Source: Corbicula japonica
Lineage: Eukaryota > Mollusca > Bivalvia > Venerida > Cyrenidae
Direction: 5' to 3'
NCBI GenBank assembly: GCA_038501625.1
Contig: JAZAYU010000011.1
Coordinates: forward strand, 8,750,849 to 8,814,848
Length of the DNA: 64,000 nucleotides
Of the stretch, positions 25,501 to 33,882 are shown piece after piece. Within the stretch, counting starts at the first letter, position 1. Every line of letters starts with the position of its first letter. Position numbers and translations under genes: made by a program. The notes under the pieces were generated by a model, which was not told where the DNA came from, made no database searches, and saw only the letters and a program-made list of their open reading frames with translations.

Positions 25501-28500
25501 AAAGTTATTCTCAGTTTTAAGCAGTTACTGTAAAAATGGCCTAGTTCATGTTTTATTTCCTTGTTATATTGTTATTGGTTACAAAGAGAAACTCCTTATT
25601 ATCGAATTGTTATATAAGAGAAACTGGTTTTAATCAAGTTGTTATGTTAGGGAGAGTCATTATAATTGAGTTGTTTTATAAAGATAACTCATTAAAATCG
25701 ATTGATTTTGTAAGGTAAACTCATTATAGTCGAGTTGGCATATAAAAGAAACTCATTATAAACAGCGATATATTTTATTACAAAAATATAAGAATCCTTT
25801 ACTGTTAGTTATCAATTCAGTTTTCGTCTGGTAGGAGTGATATTAAAAGAATGCCAGGTGCTGCTGACCGTTTGATAAGTGATTGTTGTGTTTCGTCAAG
25901 CATATTTAACAAACCCTTGAGTTAAGTTTGATTTCAGACGTTTAAGTAATATAAATATTTTCCAGTGCCGGTGTTGGTAGAACGGGTTCTTATATTGCCA
26001 TTGACGTGGAGTTGGAAAGAGCAAAAACAGAAGGTGTTATCGACGTACATAACTTTGTGCAGCTAATGAGAACACAGCGGATCAATATGGTGCAAACAAT
26101 GGTAAGGATGAAGTTGGTGCAAAAGTAAAAAAAAATGCATAATTATCAGGTGTAAAATTTTACTCTCAGAAAACAAGCCTCCCAACAGAGCCAAAAAGGA
26201 AACATTAAAGAGTGAATGGATTTACAAAATGATTTATTTTATTTTCAAATAAGACACTAACAATTAACGAAAAAGAGAACCTGAGGTGATATGCCTTGGA
26301 ACGGTCAGTGTCTAAAAAGGTTCCATTTGAGGTTGAAACCAGGTTCTATGTAGTACCAAACTTACACTTGTCCCTACAGGTGGAGAAGATTATCTTATTT
26401 TAAAAGTGGGATTCAACAGAAGTAAGTAAACATGTAGAATCTTCGGTACACCGTTACTGATATCTATCTTAATGAAATTTTAATTTGACATATGCTGAAC
26501 ATTACAAAATGATTAACAGATGTCAAATTTAGACTAGATGTTTTAATATTTGTAGCAACATGGTATAGTGGATATGCAAGTAAAAAGAAAATTCTAAGAT
26601 ATGATATGATAGCATTCGTGGGTTGAGTGCAAAACAATAGTAACTGTCTTATTTATTCATATAAAATTACAACTGTTTTGCACTCAACCCACAATATGTT
26701 ATTATTATTACAAGTGTATATCAGTAAAAGCAAATCGTGATTAACTTCCCTCCAGGTATAAATAATAACGTTGTTGTAATTAAACATGAATTGTCGTCAT
26801 TTCAGGACCAATACGTGTTTGTGTATGACTGTCTGCTTGAAGCCCTGATCAGCGGGGATACACTGATGACATCAGACGAGTACCAAGACATTCTTTCGGA
26901 AATGTGCCAGTTTGACAATGCTATACAGAAAACCAAATTAGAGGAACAATTTGATGTATGTATGCATTATTTTGTAAAAAAGTTTAAGACTTCGAGGAGG
27001 GTCTGGAACATACAATGTATAGTTATCATTGTGTCCGTCTGTTTGTCACAAATCTGGAATAATGCTCTACATTTAAAGCCAAAGTCTTAATAAGGGTTTT
27101 AAAGTAAAAATATCAAATCATAGTTTTAAGAGAATAACTTACCAGCGGATACGGGATTCTCGTCCAAACTTCACAAAAGAGTTAACCTTAATTACAAATA
27201 AAAACGTGTAAGAGTCATTGCTTGAAGGTTAAGATCACATTGAGGTCTTTATATGCTTCCGAAGCATACTTTTACAATCCGATCCATCTAGTTAATATCC
27301 TTCTAAAAGAAGACCGACTTCCTCTCACCTCCATTTTCAAAATCGTTTCTATATAGCCTTTGAATGACATAAACACTCTGCAGTGGGCTGCTGGTGTTTT
27401 GGTCCTTCTGTCCTTCCTGCTGAAGGCTTAGAAGAAAACAAGAAAACGTTTGGCGTCTCAATGTTTATTCCGCTATTTTTGTAAGAGTGTACTTAGACTC
27501 ATTCAAAGAGAATCTCTTTTAAAAGTCTTTGTCTAATTTTTCGATTTTTATTTTTTCACATTCTGTGGTTGTCGGATGAACTGAAGTTTCAGTATTGGAC
27601 AAGTATTTTTTTAGATGGTAACACTCTTGTTTTACTTTTCTTTGTGATAACAATTAATTGGGAAGATTCATCACAAACCCAACATTTCTTCTAAATCTTT
27701 ATTTTATATTGTTCTAGCCTTATTGACGATTAGTTAATTTCAAATCTACATGTCATGTTAAATGTCTTGTACAAAAATTTAAGCATATGTTTGTGTGTTT
27801 TTCAGATTTTACGGCTTATAACAACAACAATAGAAAGAGATGAAAGCACGACGGCTCTTCGGGCAGAAAATATCTTTAAAAACAGATGCAAGAATATAGT
27901 TCCAGCAAATCGCTGTCGGCCATTCTTGATGACGCCGTGCGAAGGATGCAACGATTATATCAATGCAGTTTTTACAAACGTAGGTCAAAAAGTTCTTAGA
28001 GACGATAACGTTGTCTATATTTTTAATTCTGAGAACTGTTATATCTATATGACATTGAGTAATGGCTAAGAAAAGAAATTATCTGTCCTTAGAGGAAATG
28101 ATTAGTTCTAAATAATTGCTGATGTTAAGTCTATTGGAACATCTGCAAGGCTTATATAGATTTCTTATATCTAAATACGTTCCAACTAACGTCTTACGAC
28201 AATAAAGGTTGGCAAAATGTAAGGAAACTTTTTCAGTTAATCTTGTAATGCAAAACTTTGTAGTGCTGGGTTTGTATTAGTTTGAAATGTGGCAAAATAT
28301 TTTGAAAGCAAACCATTCTGATTGTATGTAATGTGTGGTCGTTGTTTTATTTATTCATTTTCCTAATGGCAGTTATCTTATCCGTCGCGTCAAAATTGTG
28401 TATGTTTATAATTAACACAGGTATGTTACATTACAGAGCTATACCCGTCGGGATGGTTTTATCCTGACTCAAATGCCCCTCCCGAATACTGTGATAGACT

Positions 28501-31222
28501 TCTGGCGTTTGGTCTATGACCATCATGTAGCCGCCATTGTCATGCTGAACGAGGTCGACCCGGCAGATGAGGTAAGCTCTCTTTGATAACAAATGCACAT
28601 TGTGGTCTCTCATTAAATACCTGTTTACAATTGACATCATATTTTAAAAGGTTTCATAAATAAACTGAAATCGGTGGATTTATGAAGGCTCACAAGAAGT
28701 CTAATATATCTATATTTTTAAATCAGCATTAACATCGCTGAATACTTTCATTTATATTCTGTAATAATTGATTTCTTGAACAGATAGGAAGTTAAGATGA
28801 TTTTTATAACAAAAATAAAACATTTAGAATGTCAAATGTAATTTTGAAACTAGAAAATATTATAAAATAAGCATTTTAGGGGCAAACTTTAGGTGATTTT
28901 CGTCATGAGGCACAGGAGTCTGCACAACTAATTTTATTTTTTTTGTATTTTTTATTGTCATATTAAGTCATATTTCATTAATGATAAACTTTTGAATTTA
29001 GATAAGAAGTGTGCCTAGGTTGTAAAACTCCCAAATCTTCTCTGAAAATAGACAAAATTAGGATTTTCCATATTTTAATCAATTTTTGAACTGAGTTAAC
29101 CAACAACTTTAACAGTGATCGATCTAAAACTATGAAATAGCTGCATAGCAAATATGAATGTTTTCAAAATCTTTAAAATGTGAGATATGTAACAAAATTT
29201 TAAATAATTTTAAACAAGTATAAGGTACGTATTATAATACTATTAGATATCATTCTAATATGACATTATTATATTTAGACTTGCCAGCAATACTGGACTT
29301 TGGAGTCTTGTGGTGAAAAATATGGACCATTCATTGTGGAAACAACAGCTGAAATAAAATCAGATCCAAGCATTACAATCCGAGATTTCTCTGTTACAAA
29401 TACCGACATGGTAAGATGTTATAATCGTTATTTATGTTTTGTGAGTGTGGCGATTCCTGATATTCATATTTCACATTTTTATATAAAAGCAAGTACAGCT
29501 ATACTTTTATTAAAGAAATTGCTATAAACGAAATTTTAGCTTTGAAAAGAGGATGAAAAAGAGGCTGCGAGTCTAAAGGCGAACATACAACATAATTAGT
29601 TTTCGACATGTTTTGTTTTTCTGTTTCGCCGACACGAAAAATTATTAACTATTTCGACATTTCGTGTTTTCGTCACTCGACATTTCGCCACGCCGGTAGG
29701 AACACACGAACGTCAGAAATCAGCCACCATACTTAACACTATGTTGTTTCAGCACCTGATATTCTGACATATGCTAGTTGATTGAAGACCACTTGTTTAT
29801 TAGTAGTTGCAGAAGGCGTAAGCCTATCTTGTATATTCAGATAATATGCAGTATTACACGAAAAACTTCAACTTCAATTTCAGCCTCATGCAGTCCCAAG
29901 GGTGGTTCGCCAGTTTCACTTTCACCGCTGGGTAGAAGAGTCTCCAGTCCCTAGCTCTAAACTTGCTCTGTTTGAACTTCTGGACATGGTGGACACTTGC
30001 CAGCGGCACAGTGGTAATAAACCGGTAGTTGTGCATTGCATGTAAGTCATTATTTTACTTGTCGCTTTACAGTGAGATATTTAATGAAAAGTAATGGGAA
30101 ATGGAATCTTGAATTGAATTTAAAAGAGCCATATGATAAATACATTAATTAATAGAACACACTATTTCGGAAACTATTCAGTATATCTAAACCAAATGCA
30201 CATATGTTATGTTATGTTATTTTTTTCGTGAATCGAATAATTGTTGATATCACCACCTGTCATGCAACTTTGAGTCATCTTGTCTATTTCGGCTTCAGCT
30301 TCAATTTCAATTAAGCTGCTGTAGTTCGGCGTGAACAGCCTCTTTCCTTGATGTTTCTATCAAACCGAATGTGTCATTTCATTTTAAACTTTAAAGTGTT
30401 TCATTCTTCCAAGTTACTTTCGATCATGCACATATATTACTCCTCCGCTCCAGAGTTTTAGGAGGAGCAAAAGAGGATTAAGAAAAATGAATTTCTTTTT
30501 CAAGTTCATTATGAGCCTTTGTGCTATTAGACTACTGACTTTGGAAATCGCACAAAATATATATCTGTAAATATTAGATGATTCGTTTCTTCTTTCGTTT
30601 CCAATAGGAACGGTGCTAATCGCAGTGGCTTGTATGTAGCAGTCAGCATTCTTATCGAAAGACTTAAACTGGAAAAGGAGATCGATGTCTTCCAAACTGT
30701 GAAACAGTTGAGGTTGTGCAGAACACATCTTGTCGACAATCTGGTAAGTATACACAAAACCTACGGTGTCACTTGGAACAATGTGTCATTATGCCATTGT
30801 AGTCTTTTTGAAAAACAAATTACAGTAGTCTTTGAAAAAGGATTACTGATTTTCTGTTTTAATGTAAGTCAATCGAGACTTTGATGAATACTTCTTATTT
30901 AAGTAAATTGTTAATTCACGGTTTTGTTTTCGAGACCACCATTCAGCAATCTTAATTTTTAATTTTTGAAACTCTTTCTCTCTCCGCTGTGTACAGAAAC
31001 TGTGCTTTATGTCTTGTACTTATACATGTTGTTAATTTGTTGATTGATTAGATTTGGTTTTTGATGCAGGAACAATACAGATATTGCCATGAGATTTTGT
31101 TGGACTACATGAACTCTGTGAACATGAACAATATGAGTACTTTTAAACCTGTGGTCCCCAACCCCACAACAGTTGTCTCTTCCTTACACGTGACAGTCGG
31201 TGATCACAACAAGGAGACTTGA
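5006..31222 (+). CDS. Receptor-type protein tyrosine phosphatase with kringle, EGF, Ig and FN3 ectodomain (5'-partial, 34 exons)
   Basis: Exons: 5006-5164, 5769-6014, 6324-6461, 6938-7084, 7440-7639, 7875-7965, 8217-8382, 8725-8897, 9226-9317, 9905-10136, 10637-10869, 11800-11869, 11999-12105, 12316-12502, 13785-13875, 14233-14494, 14866-14908, 15061-15175, 15954-16054, 17185-17360, 17945-18032, 18312-18385, 18928-18964, 19287-19384, 24715-24834, 25283-25431, 25966-26101, 26806-26955, 27806-27979, 28437-28571, 29279-29410, 29884-30041, 30608-30743, 31070-31222 (TGA at 31220). All introns are GT-AG with compatible phases, giving about 1,588 codons. It is a single-pass membrane phosphatase expected to remove phosphate from tyrosines under control of its ectodomain. 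The catalytic half and membrane-proximal domain resemble the LAR/R2A and PTPmu/kappa R2B groups. Extracellular modules are bounded by phase-1 introns, the usual exon-shuffling pattern. N-terminal exons are missing. Confidence 0.93.
5769..6014 (+). CDS. RPTP exon: complete kringle domain
   Basis: A single 246-nt exon (phase 1-1) follows TTTAAACAG and ends before GTATGT. Its product has all kringle landmarks in order: NNCFYNG, Y.G..S.T.S, YICQRW, an H.H pair, ENFCRTT, RPWCYT, RRRWEHC and a final NNC. That is six cysteines in kringle spacing over about 80 residues. Kringles are triple-loop disulfide modules that bind proteins; in receptors they occur in ROR and some MuSK kinases. The acidic DxD of lysine-binding kringles is not seen before the RW (the local sequence is TTDKRRRW), so lysine binding is doubtful. 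Both adjoining introns are phase 1 and the flanking EGF exons join in frame, so this is part of the same gene model rather than a neighbour. Confidence 0.93.
6324..7084 (+). CDS. RPTP exons: second and third 8-cysteine EGF-like modules
   Basis: There are two symmetric phase 1-1 exons, 6324-6461 and 6938-7084, each encoding one module of about 46-49 residues with eight cysteines. The first opens NCPSGRFGHNCDRECHC and closes APGWTGFDCQT. The second opens RCPSNSYGWECLEKCYC and closes QKGFFNDPWCEP. The repeats are clearly related to the first EGF module but lie after the kringle. Two EGF units directly before an Ig domain is the order seen in Tie receptors. The acceptors are TTTGTAG and ATTTCAG. 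Confidence 0.9.
7440..7965 (+). CDS. RPTP exons: immunoglobulin-like domain
   Basis: Exons 7440-7639 and 7875-7965 are split by a phase-0 intron and together encode 97 residues. The domain begins TAPRIISFGNERVNQGQ. The B-strand cysteine is in LFNCTVAAFP and the F-strand Y.C is in EKYSCIVRA. The usual core tryptophan is replaced by the IKLLAPSG stretch, so the fold call rests on cysteine spacing and the YSC motif. The domain sits between EGF and FN3 modules in the extracellular part. Confidence 0.82.
8217..8897 (+). CDS. RPTP exons: FN3 domain 1
   Basis: Exons 8217-8382 and 8725-8897 are joined in phase 2 and encode about 113 residues. A proline-rich start leads to IPLEWPPW (the conserved B-strand Trp) and MWYSVWL, and the second exon gives the YTAMDLRANTNYVIYISV pattern of an FN3 F strand. 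Extra cysteines occur (VKCHERSSCNY and KTKCA). The domain is longer than a typical 90-residue FN3. Confidence 0.82.
9226..10136 (+). CDS. RPTP exons: FN3 domain 2
   Basis: Exons 9226-9317 and 9905-10136 are joined by a phase-0 intron and encode about 108 residues. The conserved Trp is in LTVDWE at the end of the first exon. The second exon has the L.P.T.Y core (ISELEPATRYCISI) and ends with SPSSPEKCVVSPST. Cysteines at SWSCES, RYCISI and EKCVV may form non-canonical disulfides. Confidence 0.85.
10168..10410 (-). mobile_element. TIR-type short element fragment (GTGAAATATGCATATCAGG family)
   Basis: The intron between FN3-2 and FN3-3 contains, reading on the minus strand, the GAACGGTCAGTGGCAA...TTGCCACTGAGGGTTTAAACCAGG segment and ends near TATGCATATTCCACTTTTT. 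The same arrangement is seen at 32876-33065 and 53722-53990. The CAGTGGCAA/TTGCCACTG pair forms a conserved internal hairpin. It has no coding capacity. Confidence 0.65.
10454..10502. repeat. (TC)n microsatellite
   Basis: About 24 uninterrupted TC dinucleotides lie in the RPTP intron between FN3-2 and FN3-3, immediately followed by CCACACCTCC. Confidence 0.97.
10637..11869 (+). CDS. RPTP exons: FN3 domain 3
   Basis: Exons 10637-10869 and 11800-11869 are joined by a phase-0 intron and encode 101 residues. This is the clearest FN3 unit in the gene: SLTVSWERPS, YTIIYWKG, LTGLEPITSYNIQV and AVNSAGSGQYSD are textbook B, C, E-F and F-G strand signatures. The intron falls in the F strand, as in the other FN3 units, and contains a foldback MITE at about 11593-11755. 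Confidence 0.92.
11593..11757. mobile_element. Foldback MITE in RPTP intron (copy 1)
   Basis: A near-palindrome: the left arm GATCAGTCTCAAATCTCAAG with CATCTGATTGGCTGAAA is mirrored by the right arm TTTCAGCCAATCAGATCCTT with GAAATTTGAGACTGATCTC. The outer ends read GCCCAAGATCACATAACTTA and AAACTTAGTTTTATGATATTGGGC. Related copies occur at 15186-15295 and 17367-17510, and a weak relative lies near 1935-2045. It is non-coding and typical of a short non-autonomous inverted-repeat element. Confidence 0.85.
11999..12502 (+). CDS. RPTP exons: FN3 domain 4
   Basis: Exons 11999-12105 and 12316-12502 are joined by a phase-0 intron and encode 98 residues. Landmarks are IMLEWQPPERPI, YTDLQPTTQYKCSINA and GTGPMSYLTAWTEA. 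The second exon ends ATA-G before GTAAGTAAC. That exon tail and its donor are then repeated many times in the following intron. Reading past the donor meets TAA within three codons. Confidence 0.9.
12503..13784 (+). repeat. Intron 14 with 73-bp tandem array of exon-tail plus 5' splice site
   Basis: Donor-like GGTAAGTAAC motifs recur at 12526, 12599, 12672, 12745, 12818, 12891, 12964, 13037, 13110, 13183, 13256 and 13329, exactly 73 bp apart, except that the copy at 12599 reads TGTAAG. More diverged units follow, with donors near 13402, 13475, 13552 and 13624. Each unit contains about 58 bp copied from the end of the FN3-4 exon (GCTAGTT to GAGGCAATA) followed by its splice donor and GTAACTTG. 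A short 23-bp partial repeat (12503-12525) precedes the array. Central units are nearly identical and the 3' units are diverged, consistent with recent expansion or homogenisation. The intron's true acceptor is at 13783-13784. Confidence 0.95.
13785..14908 (+). CDS. RPTP exons: membrane-proximal domain with furin-type site
   Basis: Exons 13785-13875, 14233-14494 and 14866-14908 encode 132 residues matching the membrane-proximal domain of LAR and PTPmu/kappa-like receptors. It starts SEPPAPTILGRSDTTVTLEI and continues FYRILVEQVD. It then has DSRARRSVQEY, where RARR fits the R-x-K/R-R furin consensus at the position where LAR-type RPTPs are cleaved. YVAAQL, FVVGDNKTYGGFTN and PLQPSVEYDIWLGAYAETD follow, the conserved core after the cleavage site. 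By family analogy the mature receptor would be a non-covalent two-subunit protein. Cleavage itself is inferred. Confidence 0.9.
15061..16054 (+). CDS. RPTP exons: transmembrane helix and juxtamembrane segment
   Basis: Exon 15061-15175 encodes a short stalk followed by a hydrophobic helix of about 25 residues starting VPVIIGVLIVFVVLILVVAL and ending LLLFIW. Exon 15954-16054 supplies the basic stop-transfer sequence RKKHIREERE and a proline-rich start of the cytoplasmic linker (PEPDLTPPSTP). This fixes the orientation: EGF, kringle, Ig and FN3 modules outside, phosphatase domains in the cytosol. The exons join in phase 2. Confidence 0.95.
15186..15295. mobile_element. Foldback MITE in RPTP intron (copy 2)
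   Basis: A shorter, better preserved member of the 11593-11757 family. The arm AAACCAGTCTCAAATCTCAA and GCATCTGATC is followed directly by its complement GATCAGATCCTTGAGATTTG and AGACTGGTTTCC. The outer ends are CCCAAGGTTATAAAACTGAG and CTCAGCTTTATAACCTTCAG. It begins only about 11 bp after the transmembrane-exon donor. Confidence 0.9.
16626..16938. mobile_element. MITE with 27-bp terminal inverted repeats (best copy)
   Basis: The left end AAAAAGGTGAAATATGCATA with TCAGGAAT is matched by the right end ATTCCTGATATGCATATTTC with ACTTTTT, a nearly perfect TIR bounding about 310 bp. The interior has CAGCCTCCCCACACA and GAGAACCAAGGCGGTAACC. Other members or fragments in this window: 10168-10410, 26155-26395, 29444-29490, 32876-33065, 53722-53990 and 60122-60352. 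No ORF of note. Confidence 0.85.
17185..26955 (+). CDS. RPTP exons: linker and membrane-proximal phosphatase domain D1
   Basis: Nine exons from 17185 to 26955 (17185-17360, 17945-18032, 18312-18385, 18928-18964, 19287-19384, 24715-24834, 25283-25431, 25966-26101, 26806-26955). The linker has an acidic serine/threonine-rich stretch and EPVYGNIGF. The D1 wedge begins VKVEDLWDYVKS and GFRREYK. Catalytic features are complete: NKNRYGNIVAYDHTRV (pTyr loop), DDYINANYIDGY, AAQGPTKETLKDIWRMVW, YWP, FHYTTWPDHGVP (WPD loop, general acid Asp), the P-loop HCSAGVGRTG split between exons 25431 and 25966, and RTQRINMVQT (Q loop). All residues needed for Cys-dependent tyrosine phosphatase activity are present, so D1 is predicted to be active. 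A 5.3-kb intron (19385-24714) filled with transposons interrupts it. Confidence 0.96.
17367..17512. mobile_element. Foldback MITE in RPTP intron (copy 3)
   Basis: Third member of the family: GGCCAAAAGTTTTAAAACTA, GACCAGTCTCAAATCTCAAG and, on the far side, GATGCTTGAGATTTGATATT, TTAGTTTTATGATCTTTGGCC. It starts 6 bp after the donor of the 17185-17360 exon, so its left arm is at the very start of the intron. Confidence 0.88.
18147..18185 (+). repeat. Partial duplication of a D1 exon tail and its splice donor
   Basis: AAACTGATACAGAAATATTG and TAGCATGTGAGTATTTGT in this intron repeat the end of the 17945-18032 exon and its donor (GATACGGAAATATTGTAGCA, then TGTGAGTAT) about 145 bp downstream. It creates a second copy of the 5' splice site inside the intron. 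The exon tail encodes part of the NRYGNIVA pTyr-loop motif. Confidence 0.8.
19483..20838 (+). mobile_element. 5'-truncated non-LTR retrotransposon (LINE) in RPTP intron
   Basis: An open frame runs from about 19486 to the stop at 20640. It begins just before the RT active-site motif LLYADDTILIS (YADD at 19507-19518), so the endonuclease and the fingers of the RT are missing. Downstream are NWHLNININKTKIVIFGA (the typical N..KT motif after YADD), YLGLTISSNGSF, LPILTYGSEIFG and a C-terminal CPLCDN...H...C zinc-binding cluster near 20460-20516. About 200 bp of 3' UTR follows. The frame has no stops, so the insertion is fairly young. Clade is not decided; same orientation as the host gene. Confidence 0.9.
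20839..22488. mobile_element. Non-autonomous element with CTCAGGTGAGC-type ends and satellite core
   Basis: The left end GCTCACCTGAG (20840-20850) is the exact reverse complement of CTCAGGTGAGC (22448-22458). The right end continues GATATAGGGCCATCATGGCC CTCTTGTT, a short GGGCC/GGCCC hairpin. The interior is a 166-bp satellite array. Short elements with such ends, a 3' hairpin and a tandem core are known in bivalves (pearl/Helentron-associated type). The exact family is my inference. It directly abuts the 3' end of the preceding LINE. Confidence 0.8.
21065..22437 (+). repeat. 166-bp satellite, 8 copies plus partial
   Basis: GGAAAAACTTTAAAAATC-type starts occur at 21065, 21231, 21397, 21563, 21729, 21895, 22061, 22227 and 22393, all exactly 166 bp apart with no indels. 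Each unit contains CTGAAACCACAAGGCCTAGA and a GGGGTCAAAATTGGCCCCG to CCCCAGGGGTCACTTC block. The ninth copy is cut at about 22437 before the element's right end. Confidence 0.97.
23360..24150 (+). repeat. Dispersed repeat of about 0.8 kb carrying a tRNA-Glu-like segment (copy A)
   Basis: This stretch is matched in reverse complement by 51885-52655 (tRNA-like segment, GGTTCTTACTGGTTCC, CACTGTGTATTGTA, AACGGCGTTGATGG and many further blocks). Its 5' part (GGCGTTAGCTGTCTAAGCTC to GACCAATGAAATATTGTAAA) is matched in reverse by 57600-57720. No ORF explains the conservation. Confidence 0.75.
23804..23876 (+). pseudogene. tRNA-Glu(CTC)-like sequence, decayed
   Basis: GGTGTAGTGGTTATCACACTC resembles a D arm, CGCCTCTCAAGCGG an anticodon arm with loop CTCTCAA (anticodon CTC), and GTGTTCAATACTC a degraded T arm. 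Acceptor-stem pairing is poor, so it is a tRNA pseudogene or the head of a tRNA-derived repeat rather than a working tRNA. Confidence 0.6.
26019..28173 (+). repeat. Segment of the RPTP gene duplicated at 59989-62153 (source copy)
   Basis: From GAGCAAAAACAGAAGGTG inside the D1 P-loop exon to CTTATATCTA after the first D2 exon, this 2,155-bp stretch reappears almost unchanged 34 kb downstream on the same strand. It covers part of exon 25966-26101, all of exons 26806-26955 and 27806-27979, and their introns. Confidence 0.97.
27806..31222 (+). CDS. RPTP exons: membrane-distal phosphatase domain D2, likely impaired
   Basis: Exons 27806-27979, 28437-28571, 29279-29410, 29884-30041, 30608-30743 and 31070-31222 encode the second domain and the C-terminus. 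Fold landmarks are NRCRPFLM, DYINAVF, FILTQMPLPNTVIDFWRLVY and the C-terminal EQYRYCHEILLDYM helix. The catalytic elements have changed: the WPD loop is WVEESPVP (Asp to Glu) and the P-loop is HCMNGANRSG, keeping Cys and Arg but altering the interior. The Q-loop region reads KQLRLCRTHLVDN. By analogy with D2 domains of other RPTPs it probably has little activity and serves regulation or docking. The protein ends at TGA 31220-31222 after a Ser/Thr/Val-rich tail. Confidence 0.95.
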
Positions 31223-32360
31223 TGTACCACAGACAAGTCACCAACAGCACAGATATAGAGGATTCCCAGTGTACTAGGTTGTTTAGTTAATATTAGTACA
31301 CGTTATAGTTGCGTGGTGTCAATTAGTTAAAGAGGTCAATGCAGATCATAATGTACTGATGTATTCCCAAAGTGTGGCACAATTACAATTGTTCTTACAA
31401 ACCGGTTCCACATGGCCTCACTTCGATGGATTTTAATGTTTCGCATATTCAGTACATATGAATAAATGGAATGGTTCTCTTCGTAGAAGACCAATAGAAA
31501 GAGACTTGCCTTATCAAAGGACAAAAGTACATGCAATGCCAATGCACTTGTTAACCTACCAGACTGGTAATGTTGTCCTACTGTTAATGTTTGACCTTCC
31601 ACGTGACCACGTTACCACGACATTGATGTCTCTGATGATATCAGAAATGTTCTCCTTAGATTTTTGTACCACAGTATGCATAAGAATAATCGTTCTTTAA
31701 ATTAAAGAGTTGTACGTAGCTCTTAGCGAAAAAAAAACGATGAGTTATACATATAGTCTTTGCTCATAATTACCATTCATCATCGTGAACTGCTTAATTT
31801 TAAATAAGTGTTGTCGGCTTTCCTTGTTAATTGTTCTATAGATAACTAACAACAAGTATGTTGTTTCATTACTTTTTCAAACAAACTAATTCGTGTTTTT
31901 AACTTGAGGTCATTTACAGAGGCAACTTTCAGTAACAGATTTGTCTCGTAAAAGATTCTCGTTTTTGAACAGATTTTGTGTTTTTTTTTCACGCTGTAAT
32001 AATTTAAATTTAAGAAAAACTAAACTTGAATAGTGAAATACTCGTAGTTCTATTTCATTATGGTTTTCTCAAACGTGTCAATGTCTGGCGCTTGTTATTT
32101 AATTTGTTACATTTGTACATTCATTATGCCGTGTTGTTTTCATTTATTCATTTTATCTATGTGTTTTCATTAATATACAATATATCAAAGCACACCTTGT
32201 TGTTTTCTGATTTGTAAAACCACTGGATAAAGAATAATTCAGGTGCTGAATATTTAAAGATATATGTGGAGATATGAAGAAGACCGTAGCAAATGTGGTA
32301 GGTTACTCTGTTACTATTTGTCCAGTGAACATTCAATATTACCAATAAAGTATGAATTCA
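31223..32360 (+). other. Probable 3' UTR of the RPTP gene
   Basis: AT-rich sequence follows the TGA. Candidate polyadenylation signals AATAAA occur at 31461-31466 and 32344-32349. No downstream exon or new gene starts here. The true transcript end cannot be decided from sequence alone. Confidence 0.5.
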
Positions 32361-33750
32361 GCAATGTATTACATAAATGTCTAACTTTAGAGAAGAACAT
32401 ACAGTTACTTTCTCATTATAGGTATGTGATTCGTTTACATATTTTGACATTAAAGTGTTAATTTTACATCGAAATCTTTAATAACAAGAGTCGGCTTCTC
32501 AATTTTATGACGAAATTTCAAAGATAAACTTTAGGCCAGAGAAAATAAATTATTAGATTCTCATCCGGATTTTGGAAAAAAAGGGGCGGGTGGGCACTTT
32601 TTATTTTTTATTTTTTATTAACGAAATACCTTAAGAAGGTATTTTGGAATGGTCTTAAATCCGTTCTGTCCGGAACAGAATATGTTTCGATTTTTTTCTC
32701 AATAAATTTTTTTGGGGGCGTGTGGTTTTGGACAGGGGCGGGCGGGGATGAGAATCTAAAATATTTTTTTCTATTGCCTTGGTCGGAATACACATTTTCC
32801 TCTACAGACGCGCCCGAAATGTTTAAAAAATACCTTTGGGGGAACATAGATGAGCCTAATTATTGTCACAGTTTTGAAAAAAAACAGTGAAATATGCGTA
32901 TCAGGTAAGGCCACATCCAGCAGCCTCCCCACACAGCCAAAAAGTTGAGAGTAGATGGGTTACCGCCTTGGATTGGTCAGTGGCAAAAAAATTGCCACTG
33001 GGGGTTTAAACCAGGTTCTAGGGTGCACCAACCTCACACTTTCCCCCAACAAGTTCTCTTATGAACACTCAAGTACAAGTTGAAAGAAATTTTGAGTAAA
33101 TTATGACCGATACCTCTTTATATGAGATTGAAGCCAGATATCCACATTGTTTAATAAATTACTTTGAATGCAAGGGCATACCGAAAACCTTTATAGACTG
33201 CAACTAAAAGTACTACTATAGCACAACAATTGACTATCATAAATATGTCTTCAGCTTTCCCTCCTAGACAGTTACACTAAATCACACGATAATAACCCGG
33301 GCAAACAACTTAAGAATGATACGTAAGAGTCTCTTCTAAAATGAAATCACAAATTATTTAATCAGCTGATATGTGTCGGGCATTGTATGAACAAGATGAA
33401 CAAGAACCAACAGGACAAAACACTAAGTAACAAAAGATCCGTAAATTTATATCTGACCCCAGTCATACAAATATGGTGGCAGCGCATAGTCACGCATGCA
33501 AGATTCATACACAGCAGCGAGAGTACATACTATCCGTAAAGGCCAAAAAGAAGTTCAAGAATATCTATATAGAGTCACCCTCAATGACTGACATTCTGCA
33601 TGGATTAAACTTAGCATATCACCATAAAGGGAGGTAATTTAAACCGATAACTTCACTAAAGTTAAATATGAAGAGACTTTTTACAGCCGCCACATGGCAC
33701 AATTTGGTCATTGCAACCAACTAACTATACGCCAGGAATTATATACAAAC

Positions 33751-33882
33751 GGAATATTATAACAGGATGCAATCTGTAGGTTCGTATAATTCGGGTAGCG
33801 TGTGCAAACATATTGTGATGGGGTTTGCATACACAACAAGAAGTGATACCACCCTAGAGATTGCATGCTGTTATAATATTCC
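33751..33882. repeat. Inverted repeat with 25-bp arms
   Basis: The arm GGAATATTATAACAGGATGC AATCT (33751-33775) pairs with AGATTGCATGCTGTTATAAT ATTCC (33858-33882) with one mismatch. Inside it, GTGTGCAAAC and GTTTGCATACAC pair again, so the unit can fold into an extended hairpin. Probable foldback MITE. Confidence 0.85.
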
